From positions 40,987,195 through 41,051,194 of the forward strand of contig CM070876.1 of the NCBI GenBank assembly GCA_036365515.1: a DNA stretch of 64,000 nucleotides. Direction: 5' to 3'. The notes below the pieces were generated by a model that saw nothing but the letters and a program-made list of their open reading frames with translations, made no database searches and was not told the DNA's origin. Below, one piece after another: positions 22,110-33,057 of this stretch. Numbering within the stretch: position 1 is the first letter of the stretch; each line of letters starts with the position of its first letter. This DNA comes from Torymus aiolomorphi (lineage: Eukaryota > Arthropoda > Insecta > Hymenoptera > Torymidae). Both the position numbers and the translations under genes were made by a program.

Positions 22110-22161
22110 CAAAATTCCAACTGGGGTTGACGAGCGGAGCGAGTAGGGGGTAGCCCTCCTA

Positions 22162-22162
<1 letters not shown>
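22110..22162 (+). mobile_element. Helitron-like 3' terminus
   Basis: GGGTTGACGAGCGGAGCGAG, then a short GGG...CCC hairpin, then CCTAG followed by T. Helitrons end in a hairpin plus CTRR before a T. It closely resembles the terminus at 31853-31895. It is followed by (TG)n at 22163-22235. The 5' end was not found; 21700-22110 contains GACGGTCT repeats and no gene. Confidence 0.5.

Positions 22163-22235
<73 letters not shown>
22163..22235 (+). repeat. (TG)n microsatellite
   Basis: Near-perfect TG repeat directly after the Helitron-like CTAG terminus. Confidence 0.9.
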
Positions 22236-22239
<4 letters not shown>

Positions 22240-22639
22240 GTGTATATGTGTTATGGGGACACCAACACCTTCTTCTCAGAGTTCGTCTATCTTCACGTAA
22301 CTAAAGAAATAAGGACACTCAGGTTATTGATTCTAGATTTGTCCCCAAAATAGTGTATAGATATACCGTACATTGGGGACCGTCCAAACTACTGTGATGT
22401 CCCGGAAATCCTGTATTCATAAACGTATTTGTCCCCAAAGTATGGAACCATTATATAGATGTTTCAAAATTCTTACCACCCAGCCCCCCCTCCCGTGCCC
22501 CTCGCCCCCTCCTCACCCCCCTCAAAATAATGTCATTATTTAAATAGTTTTCGACGCCACCCTAGCGGTACTGTTAATAGGCGCGTGGGATTTGTATTTC
22601 AAGTGGTATCCTTCGACAGTAGCCCTACAACCCCCCGTG

Positions 22640-22735
22640 ATCAAAAAGGTGATTCCTCTAGGGCAAGGCTTTTGTTAATAGTCAGAGAACCTTCCAACTT
22701 TAAAACAATATGGATCCCTCTATAAAAAATGCATC
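22640..22735 (+). repeat. Dispersed AAAAAGGTGATTCCTC repeat
   Basis: The block AAAAAGGTGATTCCTCTAGG plus CAAGGCTTTTGTTAATAGTC plus GAACCTTCCAACTTTAAAAC recurs at 27308-27370, 27408-27470 and, as four tandem copies of ~85 bp, at 31110-31505. The family is unknown. 22236-22640 shows C-rich simple sequence near 22480-22525 and no gene. Confidence 0.75.
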
Positions 22736-22780
22736 CTTGGCATGGTCGACGCCATGTTGCGACGCCATGTTGATTTTTCT

Positions 22781-22818
22781 CGAATATCTCGAATATCTCG
22801 AATATCTCGAATTTTTTG
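22781..22818 (+). repeat. 9-bp TCTCGAATA tandem repeat
   Basis: Four head-to-tail copies of TCTCGAATA. Confidence 0.85.
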
Positions 22819-22848
22819 GCGCATGCGCAAATGCCCTATAGGGACTTA

Positions 22849-23072
22849 CAGCGAATCCACATTGCATGAGCTGTGCTCGATGCGCGATGCGCGATCCCGT
22901 CCGAAAAAAAGTTGTTGTCCGAAATCTACAAGATTTATAACTCTATGGTTATAAATCCTATAATAATTTTAAACATAGAGTTATAAATCTTATAGATTTC
23001 GGACAACAACTTTTTTTCGGAAGGCATCGCGCATCGCGCATCGAGCATAGCTCATGCAATGTGGATTCGCTG
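22849..23072. mobile_element. Palindromic MITE, PIF/Harbinger-type
   Basis: The ends CAGCGAATCCACATTGCATG and its reverse complement are flanked by TTA on both sides (22846-22848, 23073-23075). The arms are ~95 bp each, including TTGTTGTCCGAAATCTA and a GATGCGCGATGCGCGAT stretch. A 3-bp TTA duplication is diagnostic of PIF/Harbinger. Non-coding, 224 bp. Confidence 0.72.
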
Positions 23073-23094
23073 TTAGGGAGCAACCGTGCAGCGC

Positions 23095-23215
23095 GCGTAT
23101 GTGCACTCGCGTGTATAAGGTATATCTATGTATAGGAGAGCGCTATATATAGGTATACCTTATAGGAGAGCACTATATATAGGTATACCTTATACACGGG
23201 AGGGCATATGCACGC
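23095..23215. repeat. 30-bp tandem pair within an inverted repeat
   Basis: TATAGGAGAGCGCTATATAT plus AGGTATACCT occurs twice in tandem. Outside it, GCGTGTATAAGGTAT pairs with ATACCTTATACACG. No gene seen from here to 23700. Confidence 0.7.
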
Positions 23216-23698
23216 GCAAGGTTATAGAGACACCCTTAGAGTTATGGTGGAATGGTATAGAGATAGCGCATGTGTTGTGAGCGGGAAAATATGATATATA
23301 TTAATTGATAGAAATTGATAATCAATTGATAAATCGATGAAAAATTTTTATTTTAAAAAAAATATTTATTCATTACTTGATCAAAAAAGTAATATTGGTA
23401 AATTTTGAATTAATTTTCTACGTTATATTTATTTGTACATATATATTTTTTATATAGGGAATGTTTTTTTTTTAAATGGTTTTAGAGGGACTTTTATAGA
23501 TAAATAGAATTATGTTTATATTAACTTTTATTTTATTGTTTTTAGTAGAAATGTAAATTTATATCTATTTTGATTCCCCTTAGAGGAAGCTTTGCAACAA
23601 AAATTGACAAATTTTGTCGGTGATAAAAATTTTCGAGAAAAAAATGTTCAAAAAGATAGTTTAAGGCGATAACGTTGAAATTTGTCAATTTTGAGAAA

Positions 23699-23703
<5 letters not shown>

Positions 23704-23734
<31 letters not shown>

Positions 23735-23792
23735 TGTGCGTGCGTGCGTGCGTACGTGCGTGTGTGTGTGTGTGCGTGCGTGTGTGTGTGTG
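23704..23792 (+). repeat. (TG)n/(CGTG)n alternating tract
   Basis: TG repeat with CGTGCGTG interruptions. 23793-24040 is AT-rich with nothing recognised. Confidence 0.9.
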
Positions 23793-24044
23793 TAAAAACT
23801 CGATATCTCGAAAACCATTTCACCTATTTTCGTCGGACAAAGCTTATTCTCTTGGTCCCGAAAAAATATTCGGTTTTAATTTTTTATCGATTTTCTTTTT
23901 TTTTATAACCAAAAAATCTTTAAACTACCTACGTTTTCTGTTTTTAATTTTCAAATTATCTTTAATATGTCATGGAAAATGTTCTTATAATTCATAAATT
24001 AATTTTTCAAAAAATATTTGATTATCAACTCAAAATTTTATTTT

Positions 24045-24185
24045 CTGTCCTCCGGCCGGAAAGCGCTAACTTTACGGCCGCTGCGCGAAATGAAGTTGCC
24101 ACTTTCCGGCCACGTCGGGTAGAAAAATAGTATACACACCGAAGCCGAGGTTCGCCTCGGCCGACAATATTACATGTGATCTGAG
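24045..24185. other. GC-rich CCGGCCGG-containing block
   Basis: A 140-bp GC-rich island in AT-rich DNA with the palindromes CCGGCCGG, CTTTCCGGCC/GGCCGGAAAG and GCCGAGG/CCTCGGC. It looks like the tip of an unidentified repeat rather than a gene. 24190-24830 shows no gene; GAGGAAGCTAAGTGCCAATG near 24588 recurs at about 45416 as a dispersed repeat. Confidence 0.45.
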
Positions 24186-24911
24186 ACATTTCTTATTTTA
24201 CCGGCCTAGGTATGTAATATACTATTACTTATTACGCTTATTGAAGATAATATTTGGTATAAATTTCAAGAGATTATCTTCATTTGTTTTTGAGAAAAAA
24301 ATTATTTAAAAAAAACGCGTTTTCACTGACACACGATGACAAGAATAAAAACCAATTAATTGTCCTGAAATTTGGTATAGAGGATATAGATTTTTTATAT
24401 CTTCAAACTGTTCATTGCGCAAAAAAATCGAACTGTCACGACCAAAGATATTTGAGGTTGAAAATTTTTTTTAAATATTTTCGAATAGCGTTTTTCAGAT
24501 AATATTTGATAGATAGAGAAACTTGTGTATAATACAATCAATTATTGTCATATAAAAAATTAAAAAGAGGAATAAATACATTAGTTTGAGGAAGCTAAGT
24601 GCCAATGTATATTGGGAGCGGTTTTTTATTAGTGATGATGGTCGGATTAGTGTAAGGATCTTTTTATTTAGTTAAAATTAAAAACATGGTTTTCTCAATA
24701 TAAGAATATTCATCTTGAATTTTATACTTTCACTTTGCCTTTTTATATGTTTAACATTATTAAACACAGAAAACAGATATTTTCATAATTATATTATTGT
24801 TTATCTATCTTAGTGGCAATTTTACTTATTAAGTAAGTTAGGAAGCTGATGGTTCTACTGCCTAGGTAGTAATTAAATAAAAACAAAAGTTTTTAAAAAA
24901 TTTATTCCGAC

Positions 24912-24945
24912 GTTTCGGACGGTTTATTTCCGTCCCTTTTCAAGG
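24912..24945 (-). ncRNA. Diverged hammerhead-like motif, PLE family 3 (left)
   Basis: Minus strand: CTTGAAAAG replaces CTGANGA; stem II GGGACGG/CCGTCC and GAAAC are intact. Confidence 0.35.
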
Positions 24946-24958
24946 TCTGTGAAAGATT

Positions 24959-25642
24959 GGTATAATATGTTCTTTAGTTGACAAATGTATTAATTTAGCT
25001 GATACACACTTCCATGATAAGAATCTTAATCTAATTAGAGATTTATTATTGGAGAATGATTATCCTATGGATTTCATTAATAAACATATCAATAAACGTA
25101 TATTACACATTAAAAATAATAATAAAAATACTTGTAATTCTAAGAACATAAATTTTAATAGCATTTTAGTTTTCCCATTTATTAAATATATCAACCCGGA
25201 ATTAAAAAATATCTGTAAGTGTTACAACTTAATTATGATTAATTCAATCTCCAATAAATTCAATCATATAATTAGACTAGGAAAAGATAGATACCATAAA
25301 AATGAAAAATCTCAAGTTGTATACAAAATTAATTGTTGCGATTGTGATGCGTCGTACGTGGGACAAACTTCTCGAAAATTGATTGTAAGAAGCAAAGAAC
25401 ATGTTAGCGATTGTAAATTTAAGAGAGACAAGTCAGTTTTACACGGACATATAGCGAATACTAATCATAAAATCGATTTCAAAAATATTGAAATTTTAGA
25501 TCAAGAGCCTAATTTACAGAAAAGATTACTATCTGAAATGCTACATATCCATTCCCAATGCAATAGCTTGAATAGACAGTTTGACACTAATTTTTTGAAG
25601 TCAGATTATAAAATTTTTATTAATAATAATAAGTTGATATAA
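24959..25642 (+). pseudogene. PLE family 3: RT thumb and GIY-YIG endonuclease
   Basis: Open from ~24962 (VDKCINLADTHFHDKNL) to TAA at 25642, but there is no reverse transcriptase catalytic part, so it is a truncated pol. The endonuclease has a zinc-binding pair CCDCDAS, then YVGQTSRKLIVRSKEH (the GIY-YIG core with its catalytic Arg region) and the tail EILDQEPNLQKRLLSEMLHI. Penelope enzymes use this nuclease to nick the target and prime reverse transcription. The endonuclease itself has no stop. It lies between inverted terminal repeats with only ~0-20 bp of spacer on the left. Confidence 0.83.
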
Positions 25643-25897
25643 ACAAGGCTTACTATTATAGGTTTACATATCTTATTGTGTATTTATGGCTAAAGTGTTT
25701 CTTACCCCTCCTATACATACTCTAGAGATGATAAATACTGGGAAATTGCGTGCGCCGTCTCACTTTGACTAGTGGTCTCTTATTGTGTCCACTTATTTAT
25801 ATTTGTATATATAGTTTTTTGGTAAGTGTTATTAAGCGAGTGTTTATCAATTTTAGTGTCTTTTTTTATGTTAATAAACTTGTATTTCGTGTGTATT

Positions 25898-25939
25898 TTC
25901 ACAGACCTTGAAAAGGGACGGAAATAAACCGTCCGAAAC
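25898..25939 (+). ncRNA. Diverged hammerhead-like motif, PLE family 3 (right)
   Basis: Same motif as at 24912 in inverse orientation: CCTTGAAAAG, GGGACGG/CCGTCC, GAAAC. Confidence 0.35.
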
Positions 25940-26022
25940 GTCGAAATAAATTTTTTAAAAACTTTTGTTTTTATTTAATTACTACCTAGGCAGTAGAACC
26001 ATCAGCTTCCTAACTTACTTAA

Positions 26023-26967
26023 CTTTCTACTATGACTGCCATTTGCGACAATTAACTACATAAATTTTACTTATTGAACAAAATCACAACATGAAAAAAG
26101 CTTATTTAAATGAAATTACCCTTGATTAATCTTTATCATTGTAGTGACATTCTGATACTATAGAATTGAATGAACCTTTAAATTTCTTAAAGCAGGAAAC
26201 TATGGAATGGAATGAATCACTAGAACTAAATTCAAAAGATAAAGACAAATCATATATTAAAATAACAAATACTTCTTCATACATACATTTTTTAGTCAAT
26301 AAAACTATAACATAGCTTGATGAAAAACATCATAATGTTTAAATGAATTCAAAATAAGTGCATTAAGGTTGTATTGGCCGTAAGGTCTCATTTAAAAATT
26401 TAAGACAAATATTTTGGTCGTATAATTCGTCGAAAACACTAATATTCTACAGTACTAAGAGTATAAACAAATATGTAAAATGTTTTTTAGAACTATGAAA
26501 ACTTTACATCGGTTTTAGAACACTGTATTGCTCATTTCTTTCACTTTTTAGTATGACTGTACGCCTTATTACCTAGCTCGCAAAAGCAATTCATTTCAAT
26601 TGCAATCGATTATAAAGGTTTTCTTTTACGTATACACGAATTTACAAGAACTAAACACTATTTTCTCAACTTAATTTTTTCAATAACTACGACGAGTCTA
26701 GCCATACTCAGAGAATCTCCATAAGAACTCACGTTAATTTTAAACTACAATATCTCGAAAACTATCTCGCAAATCATATTCAAATTTGGCAGAGACGTTT
26801 ATAATGACATTATTGACCTACTGACGAAACTTTATTGATCTGACATTATTTTTTACATATAGCCCATACAACCTTAAATAATGAATTGAATAATAACATT
26901 TCTCTTGTAAATAAAAAAGAAACCGTTCATTAATTATACAGCTTCTTTTGTAACTTAAAAAAAAATC
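26023..26967. other. Probable non-autonomous Helitron body
   Basis: AT-rich with no gene. It leads into the Helitron-like terminus at 26968-26997, so part of it is probably that element. The 5' TC terminus was not located. Confidence 0.35.
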
Positions 26968-26997
26968 AGCGCGCGAAGCGCGCGTGTCGAACTCTAG
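26968..26997 (+). mobile_element. Helitron-like 3' terminus
   Basis: Hairpin GCGCGC-GAA-GCGCGC, then GTGTCGAACT and CTAG before TTT. It abuts ~120-bp satellite beginning at 26998, consistent with insertion into the satellite at an A/T site. Confidence 0.6.
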
Positions 26998-27300
26998 TTT
27001 GAGAAAAATCTAAGCTTTTTTCGAACTATTAACTGCCATATTGGATCCGCCATTTTGAATTTCGAAAGTCTAATAGCAAAATCTTGATCAACGACTTCGA
27101 AAATCCTTGTATACCAATTTTCAAAAAATCTAAGCTTTTTTCGAACTTCTAACGACCATATTGGATCCGCCATTTTTAATTTGAATAGTTTTATAGCAAG
27201 ATTGTGATTAGCGACCTCGAAATATAAATCTTGATCAGCGAGCTCGACAACCCCTGTATACAAACTTTAAGCAAAATCTAAGCTTCCTTCGAACTTTTGA
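26998..27300 (-). repeat. ~120-bp satellite, inverted block
   Basis: Same satellite as at 4838-6716, in reverse orientation (CCATATTGGATCCGCCATTT marks each unit). Confidence 0.85.
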
Positions 27301-27480
27301 CAGCAAAAAGGTGATTCCTCTAGGGTAAGGCTTTTGTTAATAGTCAAAGAACCTTCCAACTTTAAAACAATATGGATTTGTCGATACAAAAGTATTGCAC
27401 TATGGTCAAAGAGGTGATTCCTCCTAGGCAAGGCTCTTGTTAACAGTCAAAGAACCTTACAAATATACAATGTGGATATC
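27301..27480 (+). repeat. Two copies of the AAAAAGGTGATTCCTC repeat
   Basis: Copies at ~27308 and ~27408 of the repeat described at 22640. The second has TCCTCCTAGG in place of TCCTCTAGG. Confidence 0.7.
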
Positions 27481-27854
27481 TCAGGCGTAAAATTTTTCAT
27501 TTCCGTTGAAAAAACTTTCAGTAGGATTAAATATATAGTCAGGAGCAATTCCTTTCGAAAAACTTTTAGAAGAATATAAATAGGATATCGTGATCAAAAA
27601 GGTGATTCCTCCATGACATGGAACGCCGACCTTGCCTGTTTTACCATCTTACCTAACCAATTCAGCCAAATCGGTTTTTCAAAGTTTTCTTTTGAACGAA
27701 TGAATGGATTCTTTTGAAATTTGGCAAGGTTATACGAAATGGAAAAATAAAGTGCGGACAGTTCCCCAAAACACAAAAATTTACAAAAAAAATAAAAATT
27801 CTATTTACGCTTTCTGCCACACTCATACTGCGGCATTAGTAACGCAGTGGAGTA

Positions 27855-29170
27855 AGGTAAAGGACCCCATTATGAAACGGTTTTCGGTAACTTTTTTTTT
27901 AACTGATCAATTAAATACCTTAAAAGTATTAAATATATTTAATGTTATACATCATTCGATCGGCAAACTTTTCAAGAATGATAATCCATTTTCATAATTT
28001 AAATTAGTACAAAATTATTTAATTTATTAAAGAAATAGTGATGGAAGATTTAGTCCCTATTATGAAACACTGTTTTTTTGACTAGTACCCCTGTTTCATA
28101 AAATTTGTCCCTATTATGAAACATAATTAAATTACTTTTTTTCTTATTTTTCGTTTTATTTTTGGTATCAAATTTGGTGTTGTAGTTTAAGATACTTCTA
28201 ATAATTTAAATTGTGAGAAGATCCTAAATGTATATGTCTTCAAAACTATTTAAAAGTACTTATAAAATGCATGGTTGAAATATGTAACATTTTGTATTAC
28301 TTTAGTCTTATAAAATGAAAGTTTAATGATTTTAATTGAATATCACATGAATAAACCTATACGAGAGGTCCAGATCTATTTATATTTATTTCTAAACTAA
28401 ATAATTGATATGTATTACTTATATCAGCATTAAATTCACATTAGTATAACTCAGATCTACAGTATGGTTAGACTAAGATACAATTTGCAGGTTAGGTTTG
28501 CTTATTTATAATTACTATTGTTAGTTAAGTTAAAAGTATAAATAACTTAAATATAAATAAAAAACTATATTTAAAGTAGAATGTATATGCTATTGACTTC
28601 AAATAAGTTGTAGATTACTTAATAAAACCTTTTTTATACTGTTTCATAATAGGGACCTGCTGCGAGTTTCTGTACCTATTGTGAAACATCTTTTTATTTA
28701 ATAGAAAATGGTAAAAAAATCAAAGAGTTTGTATAGAATTTGAATTTTTTATATAAAAACTACATTGTAAACTACAATATATGTTCCAAAATCGATTAAA
28801 TACTGAAAAATTAATAAAACAACAAACAGAAAAAAAGAACAGTTTTCGTTCAAATGCCAGTCGATTTACAAATGCTGAGAAACGGATGAAACTAATTATT
28901 TTTTTTAATATTTATACATGAAAAAATCATATATTTATTAATGAATATGTAAAAGTGCTGAGAAACGGATGAAACTAATTATTTTTTTTAATATTTATAC
29001 ATGAAAAAATCATATATTTATTAATGAATATGTAAAAATAACACATGAATCTAAATATATTTTTTTTATTGAATTTAACGTTCGCAAATTACTTCTATTT
29101 TAATTTTTATTACACTGTTTCACAATAGGGACTACTTTTTGAAAGTGTTTCATAATCGGGACTTTTGCCT
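27855..29170. mobile_element. TA-flanked non-autonomous element with ATTATGAAAC motifs
   Basis: The left end AGGTAAAGGACCCCATTATG and the reverse-complemented right end AGGCAAAAGTCCCGATTATG are bounded by TA (27853-27854, 29171-29172). Inside are at least five more copies of GGGWC-C-TATTATGAAACA-like sequence on both strands near 28050, 28112, 28640, 28672 and 29112. No coding capacity. A Tc1/mariner-superfamily MITE is likely. Confidence 0.65.
28874..29039 (+). repeat. Perfect 83-bp tandem duplication
   Basis: GCTGAGAAACGGATGAAACT starts at 28874 and again at 28957. The two 83-bp copies appear identical, so the duplication is recent or an assembly artefact. Confidence 0.88.
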
Positions 29171-29384
29171 TACTTCGTTTGTTCTTTACCATAAAAAAAT
29201 AAACGACCTTTATTTGGAAAAGTGTATGTAGATTCGTCAGCTAGAAGCCATATTTGTTTTCTTCTGTCTATGAAGTTTCCGCTTACATCCAACAGATGGC
29301 ACTGCGTCTTGCATGTGCGCGTGCGCGATGCCAACGCTATTGGGTTTGTTTACAGTCGCGAGTGAGAGTACAGCTACTGAATTA

Positions 29385-30593
29385 TTGGGTCCTTGAACAA
29401 GTTCTCGCTGTTTCCTAACAGATGGCGTTACCAGGACTAAGTGTATGTAATTTCAGATGCTAACGCATCTATAAGGAAGTACTGTCGGTAAGCTTGAACT
29501 TAAGTGTATGTTAGTTCGCCATAGTGTAAACAGCGTTTTTTGTTCTTACTACTAAAAATGTCAGGTTTTATGCTAAGTAAAGATTATTTGCGAGGAATTT
29601 TATTGTACTATTTTATTAAAAGAAAACCTGCAGCTGAAGCGCATAGGATTCTTGTTGAAACTTACTGGTTTAGACGCTTCAAAAATAACGATTTTGATCT
29701 TGGAGATAAAGAACGTGCTGGTGCACCAAAAAAGTTTGAAGATGAAGAAGACTTACGTCAGACGCTAGTTGAACTTGCAAAATCATTACGAGTAGATGAG
29801 GAAAACGTTAGGAATGATCCAGAAGCAAGGACATTGGGTGCCGTATGAGTTGAAGCCGACAGACGTCAAACGGCGTTTTCTCAGGTGTGAAGTGCTGCTT
29901 CAACGGAAGAAAAGAGAATGTTTTTTGCATCGTATCGTGACTGGCGATGAAAAGTGGATACAGTACGATAATCCTAAGCGTAAAAAATCGTGGGGTAAGC
30001 CCTGCCATGCATCAACATCGTCCGCAAAGCCAAATATCCATGGTTCGAAGCTTCTCCTCTGCATTTGGTGGGATCAGCAGGGTGTAATTTATTATGAACT
30101 GCTGAAATCGAACGAAACCATCACGGGAGATCGCTATCGACTGCAATTGATATGTTTGAGCCGAGCCCTAAAGGAAAAACTGCCGCTGTACGAGCATAGA
30201 AACGACAAGGTGATTTTGTTACATGACAATGCTCGGCCACATGTTGCAAAAGTCGTCAAAGAAATTTTGGAGGCGCTCCAATGGGATGTCCTACCTCACC
30301 CGCCGTATAGCCCAGACATTGCTCCTTCCAACTACCACTTGTTCCGGTCGATGGTTCATGGCTTGGCTGAGCAGCACTTCCATTCTTATGAAGATGCCAA
30401 AAAATGGGTCGATTCTTGGATAGCTTCAAAAGACGAGCAGTTCTTCCGAGATGGAATCCGTAAATTGCCAGAAAGATAAGAGAAAGTAGTGACTAGTGAT
30501 GGACAATATTTTGAGTGACATGCTTTTTACTACATACTTTAAATAAAGCATCAATTTTCACAAAAAACAGCGAGAACTTATTCAAGGTCCCAA
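29385..30593 (+). mobile_element. mariner element, mauritiana type
   Basis: Ends TTGGGTCCTTGAACAAGTTC and the reverse complement of GAACTTATTCAAGGTCCCAA, ~29-bp inverted repeats, flanked by TA (29383-29384, 30594-30595). 1,209 bp, slightly shorter than the ~1.3 kb usual for mariner because of small internal deletions. Confidence 0.92.
29558..30479 (+). pseudogene. mariner transposase, inactivated
   Basis: First segment 29558-29848 (helix-turn-helix part, WFRRFKNNDFDLGDKERAGA), then a frame change to 29796-30479 (catalytic part). RIVTGDEKW carries the first Asp and LLHDNARPHVA the second. The third catalytic Asp is replaced by Asn: YSPDIAPSNYHLF where DD34D mariners have SDYHLF. A TAA at 30477-30479 truncates the protein about 12 codons early (the frame continues EKVVTSDGQYFE to a TGA). 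A block of about a dozen codons before WFRRF is missing compared with the family's usual N-terminus. It cannot be active. Confidence 0.92.
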
Positions 30594-31109
30594 TAGTTAG
30601 GCCCATTGTTAAATCAGACCACTAACGTCGCGGTATGAATGCGGCAGAAAGCGTAAATAGAATTTTTCTTTTTTTTTGTAAGTTTTTGTGTTTTGGGGAG
30701 CTGTCCGCCCTTCATTTTTCCATTTCCTACAATCTTGCCAAATTTTAAAAGAATCCGTCCATTCGTTCAAAAAAACTTTGATAAACTGATTTCGCTGAAT
30801 TGGTTAGGTCAGATGGTAAAACAGGCAAGGTCGGCGTCCCCTTAACGCATTAAGTCCCAAATATCGTCAATTTTCACTAAATATTCATCCAGTTTTTTTT
30901 TTCATATGATTTGTATTAAAAAAAATTCTGAAACATGATATTAAATTAACAAAATTAAATTAACAAAAAAAACGTAAATGTACTCCAAAGAAATTGACAT
31001 TATAAAAGGACAAAAATTTTATGTTATGGAACTTCAAAAGGATTATTGAATACATTGAGGCTATAGAAAAATCACGCGTAATCATTTCTAAAACTACAGG
31101 ATAAACATA

Positions 31110-31505
31110 CGGTCGAGCTCAAAAAGATGGTTCCTCCAGGGCAAGGTTAACAGTTAAGGAACCTTCAAACTTTAACAAAGGAAACGTAATATTTTGGACC
31201 GTATAACGTTCTATTTTAGATAGAAGGATATAAATGTATAGTCAGAAGCAGTTACTTTGGAAAACCTTTAAAAGGATATAAATAGAATACCATAATTAAA
31301 AAGGTAGATCCCCCAAGGCAAAGCTTATGTTAATAGTCAAGGAACCTTCATATTTTAAGAAAGGAAACGCAAAAAGGTGGTTCCTCCAGGGCAAGGCTTA
31401 TGTTAACAATCAAGGAGCCTTCAAACTTTAACAAAAGAAACGCAAAAAGGTAGTTCCTACAGGGCAAGGCTTCTGTTAACATAAAAGAAACCTTCAAACT
31501 TTACC
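31110..31505 (+). repeat. Four tandem ~85-bp copies of the AAAAAGGTGATTCCTC family
   Basis: Units run from a GGTGGTTCCTCCAGGGCAAG-like start to CCTTCAAACTTTAACAAAAG. 30840-31110 is AT-rich without a gene. Confidence 0.75.
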
Positions 31506-31516
31506 AGTAGTTAAAA

Positions 31517-31798
31517 GTGGATTTAGAAATACTATTTATTGTAGAAGAAACTGTCAAAAGTTCATACCTTTGGCCATTATTTAATATTTATAATTTAAAA
31601 GTAAATATTCGTACACAAAATAAAGATTTTGTGGCATTTTTATTAAATATTGGAGAAGGTATAATTAATCCATTTTTGATTCCTGATAAATGGATTATGA
31701 ATGATGTTTGCCATGAAATTTATAAAAACATTAACAAAAATTATCATAGAAAATATATTTATAGATTTATTTTCTCAAGAAAAGTAATCAGCCATTAA
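31517..31798 (+). pseudogene. Helitron PIF1-like helicase fragment
   Basis: 93 codons: SSYLWPLFNIYNLKVNIRTQ, then FVAFLLNIGEGIINPFLIPD. The pattern S.LW..F..L..N.R followed by F..FLL.IGEG..NP..IP is the region between helicase motifs III and IV of Helitron Rep-helicases. It lacks the ATPase motifs and the Rep domain. It lies 58 bp upstream of a Helitron-type 3' terminus in the same orientation, so both belong to one truncated Helitron. Confidence 0.7.
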
Positions 31799-31849
31799 AT
31801 TAATCCTTATTGGATAATTTTATATATAAAAATCATTATAATTTTCATA

Positions 31850-31895
31850 ATGGGGGTTGGCGAGGGGAGCGAGCAGAGGGGCGAAGCCCCGCTAG
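31850..31895 (+). mobile_element. Helitron 3' terminus
   Basis: GGGGTTGGCGAGGGGAGCGA, hairpin GGGGCGAAGCCCC, then GCTAG before T. This fits the Helitron hairpin plus CTAG ending. It is followed by (AC)n and GCGC repeats to 31936. Confidence 0.7.
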
Positions 31896-31901
31896 TACAC
31901 A

Positions 31902-31934
<33 letters not shown>

Positions 31935-31936
31935 AC
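31896..31936 (+). repeat. (AC)n/(GC)n alternating tract
   Basis: ACAC repeat passing into CGCGCGCG, directly after the Helitron terminus, like the tract at 22163. Confidence 0.88.
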
Positions 31937-32016
31937 AACAAATTGACTTTTAAATTTATGTATATAAGTATATGTGCCTGCAAACTACTTAAAAACAATT
32001 TAAGTTCCAATTTGGC

Positions 32017-32057
32017 ATTATTTGAATGGCCGTGGTTCTCACGGCCATTCAAATAAT
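32017..32057. repeat. Perfect 18-bp-stem hairpin
   Basis: ATTATTTGAATGGCCGTG, loop GTTCT, CACGGCCATTCAAATAAT. Arms 32017-32034 and 32040-32057 pair without mismatch. No T-run for a terminator. Role unknown. Confidence 0.85.
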
Positions 32058-33057
32058 AGTAGTAGTACCTAAAAACATTGACCCGCGCATGCGCTCATCT
32101 TTATATGTATTTACCGACACAGCGAAACAACCGACACATACTCTATGTCGGAATTGCTCTGTGTCGCGTTGTGTCGTGGTCGATACGCTTAGTAAATGAG
32201 GCCCCTGGGGCCTGATTCTGATGAGCGCGTCGGCGCGAGGCAGAGCAACTCCGATACACGGTACGAGTCGGCTGTTGGGCTGTGTCGGTTTATCAACACT
32301 TGTGCGGGCTAATGTTTTTGCTTCCGATTTTCTTTCCGCGAAATTCAAACACGTTTCGCGCGCAATGTTTAAATTTAAGACATTACTGTTGTTTACTCAT
32401 TTTAAAGAAATGAATACTATATGTTGGTTTTTGTTCAGCTTAAAATATAATAAACAACCAATAAAAAAAAATTGACAATTTTTCCGCAACTAAAAGCTCG
32501 TTTTCGAGGTCTACTTAAATGTGTAAATAATATGTAATAAATGTAATAAAATGTAATAAATGTAATAAAATATAATAAATGTAATAAAATGTAATAAATG
32601 TAATACAGTGTAATAAATGCAATAAAATGTAATAAAATGAAATAAATGCAGTAGGAATGGCTGAACTAACCGGCATAATTCATGAGTACTACATGTAAAT
32701 CACATTGTGTTACAATGTCGAAATGCAGCGTCGTAGGTCCTATATTAGAGAAAGAAAGGGAGAGAGAGTAAAGAAGTCATAGAACATAGAACATAGTCAA
32801 GACAACATACTTATATCAATTGAAAGCACACGCAGTCGCGATGGTTTGTACACTTGAAATTCTTGAAACAAATTTAAAGTAGTTGCGATAAAAAATTTCT
32901 TTTTGATAGTAACATTTAAGGCACACGTAATTGTAATTCAATGTAAATATGCATTAAAATTACTGTAAAAAGTATATAAATTTTATGTAGATGCATTAAA
33001 TTTACCTTGCTTTAACAGTAATCTTTATGCCCTTGCACAGTAATATTTATGAAAATC
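32058..33057. repeat. Short palindromes and an AATGTAATAA tandem tract
   Basis: 32110-32200 holds inverted ACCGACACA/TGTGTCGG-type motifs and GGCCCCTGGGGCC (32200-32213). 32525-32650 is a tandem of ~20-bp units GTAATAAATGTAATAAAAT. No gene seen. Confidence 0.6.

Larger units (their letters stand above)
24831..26022 (+). mobile_element. Penelope-like family 3, 5'-truncated
   Basis: The terminal inverted copies 24831-24958 and 25900-26022 (AAGTAAGTTAGGAAGC ... GCTTCCTAACTTACTT) enclose a plus-strand PLE 3' half. Each terminal repeat carries GGGACGG-AAATAAA-CCGTCC-GAAACGTCG. Total 1.2 kb; it lacks the reverse transcriptase palm. Confidence 0.8.
27620..30839. mobile_element. Inverted-repeat transposon, ~223-bp ends, filled by other elements
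   Basis: 27620-27842 and 30615-30839 are reverse complements starting GGRACGCCGACCTTGCCTG. No transposase of its own was recognised. The interior carries a TA-flanked element (27855-29170) and a mariner (29385-30593). The target duplication is not clear, so the superfamily is open. Confidence 0.7.
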
